DNA of 64,000 nucleotides from Diphasiastrum complanatum (taxonomy: Eukaryota; Streptophyta; Lycopodiopsida; Lycopodiales; Lycopodiaceae): contig CM055092.1 in NCBI GenBank assembly GCA_029204225.1, forward strand, positions 16,671,921 through 16,735,920, in the 5' to 3' direction. Made by a program: the position numbers and the translations under genes. The notes beneath the pieces were generated by a model, which worked only from the letters and a program-made list of their open reading frames with translations, had not been told where the DNA came from and searched no databases. Positions 11,345-25,277 of the stretch are shown here, piece after piece. Numbering within the stretch: the stretch's first letter is position 1; each line of letters opens with the position of its first letter.

Positions 11345-12180
11345 TCCAAATAAAGGTTACATTGTTCGAAATGATGAAGATGATAGATGAGATAAATAAT
11401 CAAGATGAGCTCTTTGTTCTTGCTCATGCTTTTGAAACCCAGAGATGCTCTCTTTATGGTATTAAATTTCTAGTGTTGTGTACAAACCATCAATCTTAAA
11501 TTTGTTTTGTAGTTAACACGATCTCTTGGGTTGTAAGGCCCTATGGGCTGAGTTGATGTAGATATTGATTATGAGATCCAATGCCTAAAGGGAACTACTA
11601 ATTAAGTAGTTGATACTCTTTCTTGAATAGGTGAAGCGAATGTTTTTCTCTTCATTGAGATTTCTACTAAATTTCACCTTTCATTTAAAGGAATTTGCCA
11701 AAGGAATTCTTACGTTGGTTGTATTATGTGGTGTGAAGTATAGTTAAAATATGAATTGAATTTTTTCTTAGGAATGGAAAAGTATGTGTATCAAAAATTG
11801 ACATGCTAAAAGGTGAAATTTTATATGAACATCATGATGTGGAAGGCAACCAAGCATAAATATGCTACTTTATTTTTTTCCAAGAGAACTTATATTGGCC
11901 AAAGTTAGAATGCTTTGTTGAATCATCTGTTGTTATTTGTAATTAGCACCAATTAGTAATAGATGAACACATAAGGACTAGTGAATTGTTACATCCCTTT
12001 GAAGTTTTCAATAAGAGATGGTACAACACTTTTATGGATTTTGTAGTTGTTCTTTTGAAAACGAAGGAACATAATGATGTAGTTTGGGTGGTAGCTAATC
12101 GCCTTACCAAACTAGCTAATTTTATCTTTTTGAAGATAGTTGCAAAGGCATCTACCTTGGCTTATATATTAAAAGAGTGA
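11345..12180 (+). pseudogene. decayed Ty3/gypsy RNase H-integrase fragment
   Basis: Pieces of gypsy pol appear in order in broken frames. Near 11400 is an RNase H-like region (ELFVLAHAFE...). Near 11560 is DIDYEIQCLKGTTN then VVDTLS, the usual end of RNase H. Around 11830-11990 is the integrase zinc-binding region (HHD...YWPK...). From 11986 to 12177 is a core start with FMDFVVVLLKT and VVANRLTKLANFI, equivalent to the family MDFV...DRLTKSAHF. The first catalytic Asp of the core is retained; many stops occur upstream and the rest of the core is missing. Confidence 0.75.
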
Positions 12181-15091
<2,911 letters not shown>

Positions 15092-15298
15092 TGTTGGAGT
15101 TAATCTTACTCCTACTCACTCTAACTGCTCTCTAATTCACTCAAGTAATCACTTTCTTACAACAGTCTACAAAATGAAGTGTTTCTCGCACAGTTTGTAG
15201 TTTTACACGCAGTCTTCAACAGGCGAAAAATGCGACAAAAGTGTTCTACTCAACATTCCAGGCAATCGAGACACTTTCGAGTTTTTGCGAGGAAACAT
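15092..15298 (+). mobile_element. truncated copia LTR (family D)
   Basis: From TGTTGGAGTTAATCTTACTC through the AACATTCCAG block this closely matches the first 200 bases of the LTR at 49857. It includes the shared CTCGCACAGT and GCGACAAAAGTGTTCTACTC stretches. It ends abruptly near 15298, so this is a broken solo fragment. Confidence 0.8.
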
Positions 15299-16297
15299 GT
15301 TTGAAAAACGACCAAAAAGGGGTGATTTTGCGCATTTTCAAATTTTTTTTAACGTTAACAAAGATATGATTTGCAAGTCACTTTTCATAATGAAATTTAA
15401 AATAAAACAACAAAAAATTGAAACATATTAAAATTTGCTCTATTTTCAAAAACATGCATTTCGACACAATAAACTATACACAATAATGTCTTGATTTCAT
15501 GCATTTTACAGAATTAAATGGTAGTCTTTGCAAAATATCTAGATATTTATGCTTCTTGTACTAATACCAATACATACAAAAAAAATTACACGGGACTTTC
15601 ACTCTCGTAGCCATTTGTATCCCCCGTGAACCATGAAGCAGATCTTCAAGATGTTGTACAAATGGCTTTGTTGAAAACAGTGGGTCTCCACCCATTCTGC
15701 TTGTTAAGTAGTCTAAAGAATGGGCATAAAAAAATAAACCAACTATGCATTACATGTATATCTTCAATTGCATAGAAATATAATTTTTCTTTGCCACAAA
15801 AAGTTGTAGATGTGGGTCCACTCCTATTTTTCTCCATTGCAAAAAGTTATAGACGTGTGCTAAATATTTAGATTACTAGAGCAAAATAGAAAACAGTTAA
15901 TACAAGACTCTACAAATAGAAGTTTGAAATATATTTGGATCTGGACAACAATGTTACTATCAAAACCTATTTATTTGCCAAGAGGACATAACAAGATACA
16001 GTCTCTTCTATAGCCAATTTGTTGGCCTTCTTAGCCAGGGTTTCTTGGAACATTATGCATTACCATTAATAGATCATTTAGCTCTAATCATTAGTAAATG
16101 AAAACACTCCCTCTAGCTATAATCTAAACTTTTCAAAAAAACAATTTGAAATGACACATTACTGAAAGGTAGCTTCAGTAGCTCAACCATTCCAAGTGCT
16201 AAAGCCATTAGTATGTCGACATGATACTAAATTGGCTGATATCTCGATAAAATAAATAGACTACCTAAAATTTCCTATAGAAACCATGGGAGAAGAT
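15299..16297. other. intergenic, no recognised gene
   Basis: AT-rich sequence. A minus-strand 63-codon frame at 15646 is not recognised. Confidence 0.5.
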
Positions 16298-16522
16298 GCT
16301 CCAACTCGATGCAATGTATCAAGTTGGAGCACCAACTAGATACAATGTATCCAGTTGGTGCTGCAACTCGATACAATGTATCGATTGAAGCACCAACTCG
16401 ATGTCGAGTTGGTGTGTCCAACTCGATATAGTGCATCAAATTTTATAATAAAACATTTAAAATTATTATAAAATCTGAAGCGCCGTATCGAGTTGGACAC
16501 ACCAACTCGATATGGTGCATCA
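16298..16522. repeat. cluster of hairpins built on CAACTCGAT / ATCGAGTTG
   Basis: Four adjacent imperfect palindromes lie at 16298-16330, 16330-16360, 16363-16387 and 16391-16414, most with an ACAATGT-like loop. The last has 11-base perfect arms and a 2-base loop. A 15-base perfect pair then links 16414-16428 with 16486-16500 across an AT-rich loop. A further CACCAACTCGATATGGTGC copy closes the block. Confidence 0.8.
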
Positions 16523-16530
16523 AATTATAT

Positions 16531-16557
16531 ATCTATCTATATATATATATATATATA
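16531..16557. repeat. AT-rich microsatellite
   Basis: ATCT repeats run into a short (AT)n run next to the hairpin cluster. Confidence 0.7.
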
Positions 16558-16915
16558 GAAAGATATATAGAAAGATATTGACACAGTAGTGTATCAAATT
16601 TTCTGTTGAATTCTTTTAGAGTGACCTTAAATTAGAAATGTTAAATGACACTTTGATACGATGGATCTAAAATTCAGTTACACCTATCATTATATGAGAA
16701 GTATTTTTTATTTTGATTCTGTTTAACACAAATTTTGATGCGCGCCGTATCGAATTTATGTTTAAAGTAATTGCTTTCACAATAAATTTTAACGAATTCA
16801 ATAAGGTCTGATTTTCTCGTTAGTTGTAATCTTATTTTTGATACGTTGTATTGATCTATTTCTACCCAAGATCATTTTATGGATTTGGATCTTAATTGAT
16901 CTGAAATTCTTCACA

Positions 16916-16928
16916 TGGTATTAGAGCT
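16916..16928 (+). other. primer binding site of copia A
   Basis: TGGTATTAGAGCT follows a stretch ending TTCACA. This is the usual plant copia primer site pairing with the 3' end of initiator-Met tRNA, here with small differences. The LTR to its left could not be matched to the 3' LTR at 49189, so its start is unknown. Confidence 0.7.
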
Positions 16929-17497
16929 TGTGTTGCAGGTTGTGAATAGATCAAGCACATCTATCAAGGATTTGGTGAAGATATCAATGCTAGAGCATGC
17001 TAGATTGATTTCTATCCAAAAATCAAGTTTCTTGCATAAAAAAAAAACTCATTTTAGGTTATAGAACTTCATGAATTCTGATTTCACACTACACTTACTA
17101 GAAATAGCCAATTTTGGATGCATTAGATAGGTCTCACTTGAGGCTACAAGATTGCATATCAAGTTTTAGGCAATTGCATGTAGAATTTGAAATAATCAAT
17201 TTTTTTGTGATTTTGTCAAAACCCTAATTTTGATTGGATCTCTAGATTGTGAGGTTATTGAACTTCATATCAGTGTGTTTCAATCTTAGGAAGTGGCAAG
17301 AATCATTAGATTGAGGATAGATCAAAGGTTGATCAAGATTTCTACATTCTATGTGTTGATTTGGTAGATATGAGTGCTAAAAGAGAATTGAGAGGTTCCA
17401 TACCTTTGTGATTTATTTTTGGAAACACTTGTTGTATTTCAAAAGAGTGCTTTGTGCATTGGAACAAGAGGAAAGAGAAGGATTAGGTCATTGCAAC

Positions 17498-18010
17498 ATG
17501 GCTACATCAAGTGGGTGCATGTTGGAAAGCAAGGATAGGCTTATCTCAAGCAACTATTAATTGTGGAAAGTGAGGATGGAATCACTTCTTGAGATGAATG
17601 ATGTTTTGGATATTGTTTTGGGTTTTTTTTTATTGTTGGAGGAGAGGCCACCAACACAACAAGAACAAATGAGGTATGACAAGAGGGCCAAAAGAGCTCT
17701 ACACATGATTAAGATGAATGTTACCAATGAACTTCTCAAGGAAGTTGGTAAGAGTACTTTATCAAAGGATGCTTGGGATTCATTAAAGAAGCTTTATGAA
17801 TCCAAGTCTACTTCTAGAGTGTTGACTCTAAGAAGGAAAATCTCTCAATGTTTGCAAAAGAATGAAGAAAGTCCTAATATTTTTTTTTTTTGGGCTTTGA
17901 ATGATGAGTTAGATTGCATTGATGAGAGCATTAAGGAAGGAGAGCTTGTTCAAGTTAATCTTAAAGGATTTTTGGATGCTCATCCCATTGTACAAAGTCT
18001 TGCCATTCAA
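17498..18010 (+). pseudogene. copia A gag (broken)
   Basis: It starts MATSSGCMLES at 17498 and has an in-frame stop just before LWKVRMES, the same motif as WKVRMES in copia F gag. It runs through a UBN2-type gag region (RAKRALHMIKMNV, KDAWDSLKKLYESK, SRVLTLRRKI). The zinc knuckle and the protease active site are absent. After about 18010 the frame joins the end of protease (LPLRRIYLVRVNF, then FKLEFDGDACMI in another frame), which implies an internal deletion. Confidence 0.8.
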
Positions 18011-18024
18011 AAGACATTGCCAAG

Positions 18025-19016
18025 GATGTTTTTTTCATACCTTCCATTACGAAGAATTTACTTAGTGCGAGTCAATTTCTAAGTAAAGGTTTCAAACTTG
18101 AGTTTGATGGAGATGCTTGCATGATCAAAAGAAAGGATATCTTGATTGCAAAAGGTAAAAGGCAAGGGAAGTTGTTCAAACTAGATGCTTGTGTTATTGC
18201 TAACCAAGTTGGATTTGTGGCAAGTGAGCAAATACATATTCAAGAGGTTTGGCATAAAAGGATGGGGCACCTCAACTTCAAGTCATTGGAGGTAATGGCT
18301 AAGAAGCAAGTTGTGATTGGTCTTCCAAAATCCTTAAGTAGCTTCAACCATGTTTGTGAATCTTGTGCTTTGTCAAACTCACATAGACTACCTTATGCTA
18401 GATCTACATCTAGATCTACAAAGCCTTTTCAAATTGTACATTCGGATATTCATGGAACTACTACAATTAGCAATAGTGGAGCTAAAATGTATGTAACTTT
18501 CATTGATGATTCTAGTAGATTTTGCTGGATCTATCTACTAAAGATCAAGGATGAAGTGTATGATGTCTTTGTTAAGTTCAAGAATGCAAAGGAGAACCAA
18601 TTTTCCACAAGGATCAAGTGCTTAAGGAGTGACAATGGTGCAGAGTACATGGCCGAGACGAAGAATAGGACTTCATGTGAAAGTGCCAAAGCCATGAGGC
18701 TAAGTGCTAACCTTGATAAGCCATTTTGGGATCAAGCTTTGTTGATTGCTATTTCTTGTGCAATAGTTGGCCGAGTGCTATTTTGGATGGAAGGACACCT
18801 TTTGAGATGCTATTCAAGAGGAGGCCGAGTGTCAACTTTCTTAGGTATATTTGTTAAATATAGTGAGGTGAGTAAATCCTACAAGGTTTACATTCCTTCT
18901 ACTAATAAGGTGATTATTGGTAGAGATGTCATTTTTTATGAGGGGAACATTCCAAAAGTATCTTCAAGCATTGATGGTGATGTGGATGGGTCTAACATTC
19001 TTGATGTTGATGTATA
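18025..19016 (+). pseudogene. copia A integrase region (internally deleted)
   Basis: An open frame from 18121 carries the pre-integrase zinc motif (VWHKRMGHLNF ... CESCALSNSH) and the integrase core with catalytic Asp in VTFIDDSSRF and CLRSDNGAEY. About 35 residues are missing before AETKNRTSCESA, which is the region of the catalytic Glu. The tail YKVYIPSTNKVIIGRDVIFYE is the conserved end of copia integrase. A stop follows at 19014. Confidence 0.85.
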
Positions 19017-19347
19017 GGTTCCTACTTTAGATGGTGATGATGATGGACCTTCATCAAGTCAAAAGCCAAGGAGAACATCAAGGAAAAGACAAATGCCTTC
19101 AAGGCTCACATATGATGAGAAAGATAAGCAAGTTGTTGGAGGTAAACACTTTGCTTTCCTAACCTCTTTTGTTGAACCTACATGTGTAGATGAAGTAAGG
19201 CAAAGAGGAGTAGATCCAAGCAATGGATCTTGAGTATCAAGCTCTTATGAAGAATGGAACATGGAGATTGGTGGAATTACCTAAGGATAAGAAAGCTATT
19301 GAATGCAAATGGATCTTCAAGGTGAAGACAAACCAAGATGGATCTAT
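19017..19347 (+). pseudogene. copia A reverse transcriptase, N-terminal piece
   Basis: Linker followed by MKNGTWRLVELPKDKK-like residues, then AIECKWIFKVKTNQDGS, the conserved start of copia RT. It is cut by the copia B insertion at 19347. A frameshift near 19215 separates it from the linker. Confidence 0.85.
19343..19347. repeat. target-site duplication of copia B, left copy
   Basis: TCTAT here is repeated at 47811-47815. Five bases is the usual size for copia insertion. Confidence 0.9.
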
Positions 19348-20354
19348 TGATGCAAAAAACACACGTGAATGAATCGCGAAAGCGAAAGCGAAATACAGTC
19401 ACGAAAGCAAAACAGTTGCAAATAGTTCGGATAGAGTTCAGATGCGATCGCTGGACATTGTCAACTGAACCACTCCTACAGTCCTCCAGAATATAGTCAA
19501 GCACTGCTGATCTACATTCAGCAAATTCAACCAATGTGCAAAATTAAATGAATGAGAGAATCAGACACACAAATAACATTAGATATATTTGCATTCAAGA
19601 TCATTCATTATAAAGGAAGACATGTGCACAATGGCTACAAGATCATCTATTGATTTTCTCTTGATTCTTCAAGCACTACATGCATATCCATGTAGTGAGT
19701 TGGCGTGAGAGAAATACAGTTCTCTCACGAGTGGATGTCTTGCTTACTAGCAAACTTGTGGATCTCTATGGATCGTGATCACAGAACTCGTCTCACTCGC
19801 AGACAGACTTCTTGTCTGTATTTCGTCTTGATTGCTTACTAGCATCAGACTACTTCATATGTATCTGTTTCAAGTATCATCCAGTAAGTATATAGTCGCT
19901 CTATGTAACCTTAAGATTAGAGTGATTAAGCATCTACAACCAATCAGGGAATTACAAGAGTGGCAGATTAGCCACGACCTAGAGAGTATCTGTTGACGTC
20001 AGGCCATCAGATCAGATACCTGTACTTCTAGGTACTTGCATGATCTTTGTTGTTACTCTTTGGAGCGTGAGGGCAGAAAAGGTTTCGCAACGTTTTTCGT
20101 GTCGCGTCGTTGGTTTCGTTTTCATCGTCTGACTTTTTCGTGTTGGACAGCAAAAGATTCTCGTTCGCATATCTTTTGTATTCGTGTCTTCTCGTCAAGT
20201 GTTCACGAAACTTTCAAGTTTCGTGTCTTCCTGTCAGGTGTTCACAAAACTTTCGTGCTCCGTGTCTCTTGACTTTCGTGTTCGCGAACATCTTCATCAG
20301 GCAGAGGGCTGCAAGCTAGCAAAGTCTTGTAAATAGAAACGTTTTGGTTCTTCA
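19348..20354 (-). repeat. copia B 3' LTR
   Basis: 1007 bp. On the plus strand it begins TGATGCAAAAAACACACG and ends GGTTCTTCA. It matches 46554-47810 except for an insert of about 280 bp in the latter. Blocks rich in CGAAAGCGAAA lie near one end and CGTGTCTTC-type repeats near the other (about 20180-20280). Confidence 0.9.
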
Positions 20355-20369
20355 GCTCCCTCTCAAAGC
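20355..20369 (-). other. copia B polypurine tract
   Basis: The minus strand reads GCTTTGAGAGGGAGC directly before the 3' LTR, as expected for plus-strand priming. Confidence 0.75.
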
Positions 20370-21047
20370 ATGATAGCTTTACGATCCCGAGACTGCTCCT
20401 CTGTCTCTCAAAGAGTCCTTTGTCCAGGGCTTTGGTGAAGATGTCAGAAACCATGTCTTTCGTTCTGATGAAGGTGGTCTGTAATATCTTCTTTTCAATT
20501 AAATCCCTGATCAAGTGATACTCGATCGCAATATGCTTTGTTATCGAATGGAATACAGGATCTTTCGTTAGATGTATTGTAGAGGTGTTATCCATCTGCA
20601 AAACCAGAGGCTCGTTCCTTGTTTCGTCCAATTCGTCCAAGAACTGCCTTAGCCATATTATGTTGTTGGCCATCTTTGCTGCTGCAACGTACTCTACTTT
20701 GTAAGATGACTAGGCTACAATGGTCTGCTTCTTGCTGACCCAAACTGCTGCTCCTGATGTGATGGTGCATCCTCCTGAGACACTTTTACAATCGTCCTTG
20801 AGAGATGCCCAACTAGCATCACTGTAGGGAAGCATGCTGAAACCTGCATCACGACAATAACACAAGCCATAATCCCTTGTTAATTGAAGATATTGCAAAA
20901 TCTGTTTTGTAATCTTCCAATGTGTCGAGCCTGGATTCGTGTAGAATTGGCTCATCCTGAATACTGCATAAGTAATATCAGGACATGTGTTGTCAGCAAG
21001 GTACATCAGTGATCCTATCAGCTTCATATAATGTGTGAGTTGCATCT
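20370..21047 (-). pseudogene. copia B RT end and RNase H
   Basis: Two overlapping frames. Residues MQLTHYMKLIGSLMYL ... RPDITYAV-like (here CPDITYAVFRMSQF) end the RT-connection domain. DASWASLKDDCKSVSG, WVSKKQTIVA and SKMANNIIWLRQFL are copia RNase H motifs, ending MVSDIFTKAL. A stop or frameshift lies near 20710. The upstream part of RT continues at 37141 beyond gypsy C. Confidence 0.9.
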
Positions 21048-21052
21048 GTTCT
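21048..21052. repeat. target-site duplication of gypsy C, left copy
   Basis: GTTCT here is repeated at 37136-37140. Removing 21053-37140 restores the copia B reading frame across EEEREQMQLTHY. Confidence 0.9.
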
Positions 21053-21877
21053 TGTAGGGTCGAAGATCTCGCATAGTATAGCCCTCCCGCCTATCAACAA
21101 GGGCTAGATCACTGGATATGTACCTAACTATGCATAGATGCTACTTTGAGTAAATTTCCTACATTCTCCCTTAACTCTAATCACCACTAACACTATTCTC
21201 CTTTAACTCTACTCCTCTACACTAACATTCATCATGATTTGGGTGAAGGGAAGGGATAGAAAAGAAGAGGGTGAGAAGAGAAGATAGAAAGAGAGAGAGA
21301 TAGAGAGTGAGGGTGGAGGTTAGCTCAAATGCTCCTTATGCTTGCTAATGGAAAAGCATTCACTATGGCAAACAATAAACATGGAAATAGAAAGCAATGG
21401 AAAACACAATCAAGAGCATTAGCAAGTAGTGAATAGCAAATGAGGATGCTTCTCTTCCAAAAAAGGTAGAGTTTCCTCCTTCTCATTAAGCATGGAAATA
21501 GTGTACAAATGGTGCATTTTTATAAAATGGGGAAGGCCCTTGCCCCTCAATCCTATTGGCTACTATTCACAATGATACTATCCATTCATCTTGGACCCAA
21601 CTTGATCCAAGGGTCCACAAAAAGTATATTAGAAATCACAAGATTCATGTGAGTCCCAATTTGGACCCAACTCTAAAAAGTGATCTCTAAGTTCAAAAAT
21701 GACGTTGGGCCTCTAGTTTTATTTTAATTCCAAGGCCCAAGTCATGTTTATTTTATTTACAACTTTATTTGCGTGCTCATTGGGCCATGGGCTTATACAC
21801 GTAGGATGCCATGCCCTCGCAACACATTTTATTGGATGATTTTATTTATTTACACTTTGTTGGGAATGCCCCCAACA
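21053..21877 (-). repeat. gypsy C 3' LTR
   Basis: 825 bp, TGTAGGGTCGAAGATC ... GCCCCCAACA in the plus view. It is nearly the same as 36330-37135, which lacks a short stretch near the end. The plus-view start contains a tRNA-Asp-like stretch (21071-21098). CT- or GA-rich tracts lie near 21240-21310. Confidence 0.9.
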
Positions 21878-22040
21878 TGACCCACGACCTGAAGTAGTGC
21901 CGGTCCCTTGGCACTCTGCCAGTTTAGTAGAGCGTTCTCTTGGACTGCCTCTGGTGGATGAGATATCCCGTAACGTCTTCAATGAAGTTGAGATAGTCCA
22001 GTTTCTTCGAGTCCTTGCGCGTGTGGAAGGACTTGTGGAC
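21878..22040 (-). other. gypsy C region between ORF3 stop and 3' LTR
   Basis: Conserved with the inverted copy at 24305-24467. A purine-rich GCCAAGGGACCGG lies about 30 bases from the LTR. The exact polypurine tract is not obvious. Confidence 0.5.
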
Positions 22041-23819
22041 TCATGTTAGCCATTTTTGATCGATCCAGGCTTGGAATCGGCGCGTCCAGGGTTCTCCAAG
22101 GAATGCAGCTCGGTAATATACACGAGCGACTGGCAGCTGATCTTCAACTTTGTCGGAAGCTAGTGCCTTATTAGGATCAAAGAATATTGCGGAAAGAAAA
22201 TCATCCCATTTAGTTTCAATCCCCTTCAAGTGTTCTACGTTCCGGACGTAAGTGGCTGCCGCGCAAACTGTGGGATCAGGACAATTGATATACTGGTTTC
22301 CGAACGTGGTGAGAGCCCTTCTGGCATCTACATCCATCATCCACCCATATTGCGATGGTATGATCGACCAATTAAAATTATGAAGTGTGATCTTGTCCAA
22401 AGGGTGCCGCATTTCGCCCATTTGGATCTTCGTGTACATGGCAAGAAATGCGCGTTCACCCGTAATTGTTGTGGACTTCTCACGTGGGCCCTGATGGCCG
22501 CAGGGTCTCTTTCGAATAACTGCTGACGCCACTCTGGTTGTGGTTGGAGGGCGGGTAACGCTTGCAGTTCTTTGCCCTTGATTGTCTGCGCAGAAAACGA
22601 TATCTGCCAACCGCCTCGAGATGACTTGTGGAGATACTTTGATAAAAATTCATTAATTTTCTCCTCCACGGACTTTAGTCTTCGGAAGGCCCGGCTGACA
22701 GATATCGTGCGTGAACCTCTGGATGATGTGCCTTGGCTCTGGTCTTGCGTCTCAGCAGCCGTATCCGTCTGCCCTTGGCCTTGGCCTTCGGACCCTTGAT
22801 CTGTTTGAGATCCCCCTGCTGCATGCTGGCTTTGATCTTGGCTGGTACTAGCCTGCGCAGCGTCAAAATTAGGTGGCGGTGGAATTACCACGGGGGTGGG
22901 TTGGGCCTTCGCGTCCATGAATTTTTGGCACGCCTTGAGGGCTTGCTTGGCTTGGGCGAGCTCATGTGTTGCGCTTGTCCGATACTTGTTGAACTCTGCC
23001 TGGTAGCTATTTAAGGTTTGGCTATAAACCTGCACCTGACGCCGTAGAAGATTCATCTATGATTGAGAAAGCGGCCTTGAGTTCGGTGCAGGTTGAGCTA
23101 ACCAGACGAGCTTGTTGTCTTGTAGGGCTTTGACCTCTGTCCCTAGGCGTGTATTCTCTGCTTCCAAAAGGGTAAGTTGCGCCTGGATGGGGGCAAGCCG
23201 TTGGGACGCTTCAGCTTGAAGCTCCCGCACCTTCGTGGAGGCCTCAGTCAGCACGTTGGAGAGGCTTTGGATATATTTGTTGAGGCCCTCCTCCTTCTGC
23301 TGCAGCTTGGCAATCTCCTGGTGCCCTGCTTGTTCGTGTTGTTGAGCCAAAATCAACTCTTGCTGCAGCTTGGTGAGGTCTGCTCGCAACTGTGTATTAT
23401 TTGTCGCCAAGTGTAGTACCCTGCTTTCCAGAATAGCTTTGGCTGCTACCACATCCAGGAAGTATTTTCCCAGAGTTTGGTACGTCATCGTTAGGTCCGT
23501 GGGAGCAGCCGGTACACTGGCACTGGCAGGGGCTTGTGTTGTATCGGCCCCGACGACTGGTGGAATCCCGTCGTCATTATCTTCTATTAGGTTCTCATTG
23601 GACCTGATGCCATCTAGGGTGGTGGGATCAGCTCGATCTGGCGATGGTACAAAAATTGTTTGAACAAATGTGTCATCAGACAACGGTTGGTTGCTCTCTG
23701 GGGTTTGAGAAATAATTGTGAAAACAGGGGTGAGGACGGTTTGTCCGAACGAGAGGATGGGAGGAACAGAGGGAAACTGGAGGGTGGTGTGGAGTATGAA
23801 AGAAGGTGAGGATGGAGCA
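22041..23819 (-). pseudogene. gypsy ORF3, copy 1 (coiled-coil and C-terminal domain)
   Basis: Minus-strand frames 23057-23683, 22337-23056 and 22041-22610 together read a protein of unknown function. They comprise a long Leu/Gln/Glu-rich coiled coil (with KLQQELILAQQHEQAG and SYQAEFNKYRTSATHELA), a Pro patch, a Gln/Ser/Gly-rich linker (TSQDQSQ, GSEGQGQGQ), a basic RAFRRLKSVEEKINEFL segment and a C-terminal domain ending AWIDQKWLT. Frameshifts occur near 22600 and 23056. The reading frame is conserved with copy 2 (25899-28440) and the inverted copy (23820-24304), which supports real coding. No catalytic motif is recognised. Confidence 0.7.
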
Positions 23820-24467
23820 GAAAGTTATTCAAAAGAGACCCTGCAGCCATCAAGGCCTACGTGAGAAGTCCACAATAATTACGGGTGAACGCGCATTTTC
23901 TGCCATGTACACAAAGATCCAAATTGGTGGAATGCGACAACCCTTTGGACAAGATCACACTTCATAATTTTAATTGGCCGATCATACCATCGCAATATGG
24001 GTGGACAATGGATGTAGACACCAGAAGGGCTCTCACCACGTTCAGAAACCAGTATATCAATTGCCTTGATCCCACAGTTCGCGCGGCAGCCGCTTACGCC
24101 CAGGTTTTAGAACACTTGATGGGAATCGAAACTAAATGGGATGAACTTCTTTCCGCAATATTCTTTGATCCTAATAAGGTGCTAGCTTCCGACAAAGTCG
24201 AAGATCAGCTGCCAGTCGCTCGTGTATGTTACCGAGCTACATTCCTTGGAGAACCTTGGACATGCCGATTCCAAGCCTGGATCGATCAAGAATGGCTAAC
24301 ATGAGTCCACAAGTCCTTCCACACGCGCAAGGACTCGAAGAAACTGGACTGTCTCAACTTCATGGAAGACGTTACGGGATATCTCATTTACCAGAGGCGG
24401 TCCAAGAGAACGCCCTACTAAACCGGTAGAGTGCCAAGGGACCGGCACTACTTCAGGCCATGGGTCA
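23820..24467 (+). pseudogene. inverted gypsy ORF3 C-terminus, copy 3
   Basis: Plus-strand frame 23885-24304 encodes NAHFLPCTQRSK ... NFNWPIIPSQYGW ... AWIDQEWLT, the same C-terminus as minus-strand copy 1. The junction with copy 1 at about 23819/23820 makes a head-to-head arrangement. It then runs into a plus-oriented LTR at 24468. Confidence 0.8.
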
Positions 24468-25277
24468 TGTTGGGGGTATTCCCAACAAAGTGTAAATAAA
24501 TAAAATCCTTCAATAAAATGTGTTGCGAGGGCATGACATCTTGTGTGTATAAGCCCATGGCCCAATGAGCACGCAATTGGAGTTGTAAATAAAATAAACT
24601 TGACTTGGGCCTTGTAATTAAAATAAAACTAGAGGCCCAATGTCAATTTTAAACTTAGAGTTGGGTCCAAATTGGGACTCACATGAATCTTGTGATTTCT
24701 AATGTACTTTTTATGGACCCTTGGATCAAGTTGGCTCCAAGATGAATGGTTAGGATCATTGTGAATATTAGCCAATAAGGTTGAGGGGCAAGGGCCTTCC
24801 CCATTTTATAAAAAGGCACCATTTGTACACTATTGGCATGCTTAATGAGAAGGAGGAAACTCTACCATTTTTGGAAGAGAAGCATCCTCATTTGCTGTTC
24901 ACTACTTGCTAATGCTTTTGATTGTGTTTTCCATTGCTTTCTATTTCCATGTTTATTGTTTGCTATAGTGAATGCTTTTCCATTAGCAAGCATAAGGAGC
25001 ATTTGAGCTAACCTCCACCCTCACTCTCTATCTCTCTCTCTTTCTCTCTTCTCTTCTCAACCTCCTTTTTTCTATCCCTTCCCTTCACCCAAACTATGAT
25101 GAATGTTAGTGTAGAGGAGTAGAGTTAAAGAGGAGTAGCATAGTGGTGAGTAGAGTTAAGGGAGAAAGTAGGAATTTAACTAAAAGTAGCATCTATGCAT
25201 AGTTAGGCACCTATCCAGTGATCTAACCTTTGTTGACAGGCGGAAGGGCTATACTACGAGAGAACATCGACCCCACA
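24468..25277 (+). repeat. gypsy C-family LTR in inverted orientation
   Basis: About 810 bp, TGTTGGGGGTATTCCC ... CGACCCCACA. It is the reverse complement of the LTRs at 21053 and 36330, with moderate divergence. Its far end carries the tRNA-Asp-like stretch at 25233-25258. Confidence 0.9.

Larger units (their letters stand above)
16916..19347 (+). mobile_element. copia A, 5' half (interrupted by copia B)
   Basis: Primer site, leader, gag, integrase and the first residues of reverse transcriptase of a Ty1/copia element. The element stops at TCTAT (19343-19347) and resumes after the second TCTAT at 47811-47815. Joining the flanks restores the RT frame. Family relationship to copia F (54.5-60.6 kb) is clear from gag. 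Confidence 0.9.

Noticed and set aside
16298-16522. Hairpin cluster as a CRISPR array
   Set aside because: Repeats are palindromic and imperfect, with no unique spacers, and the genome is a plant's.
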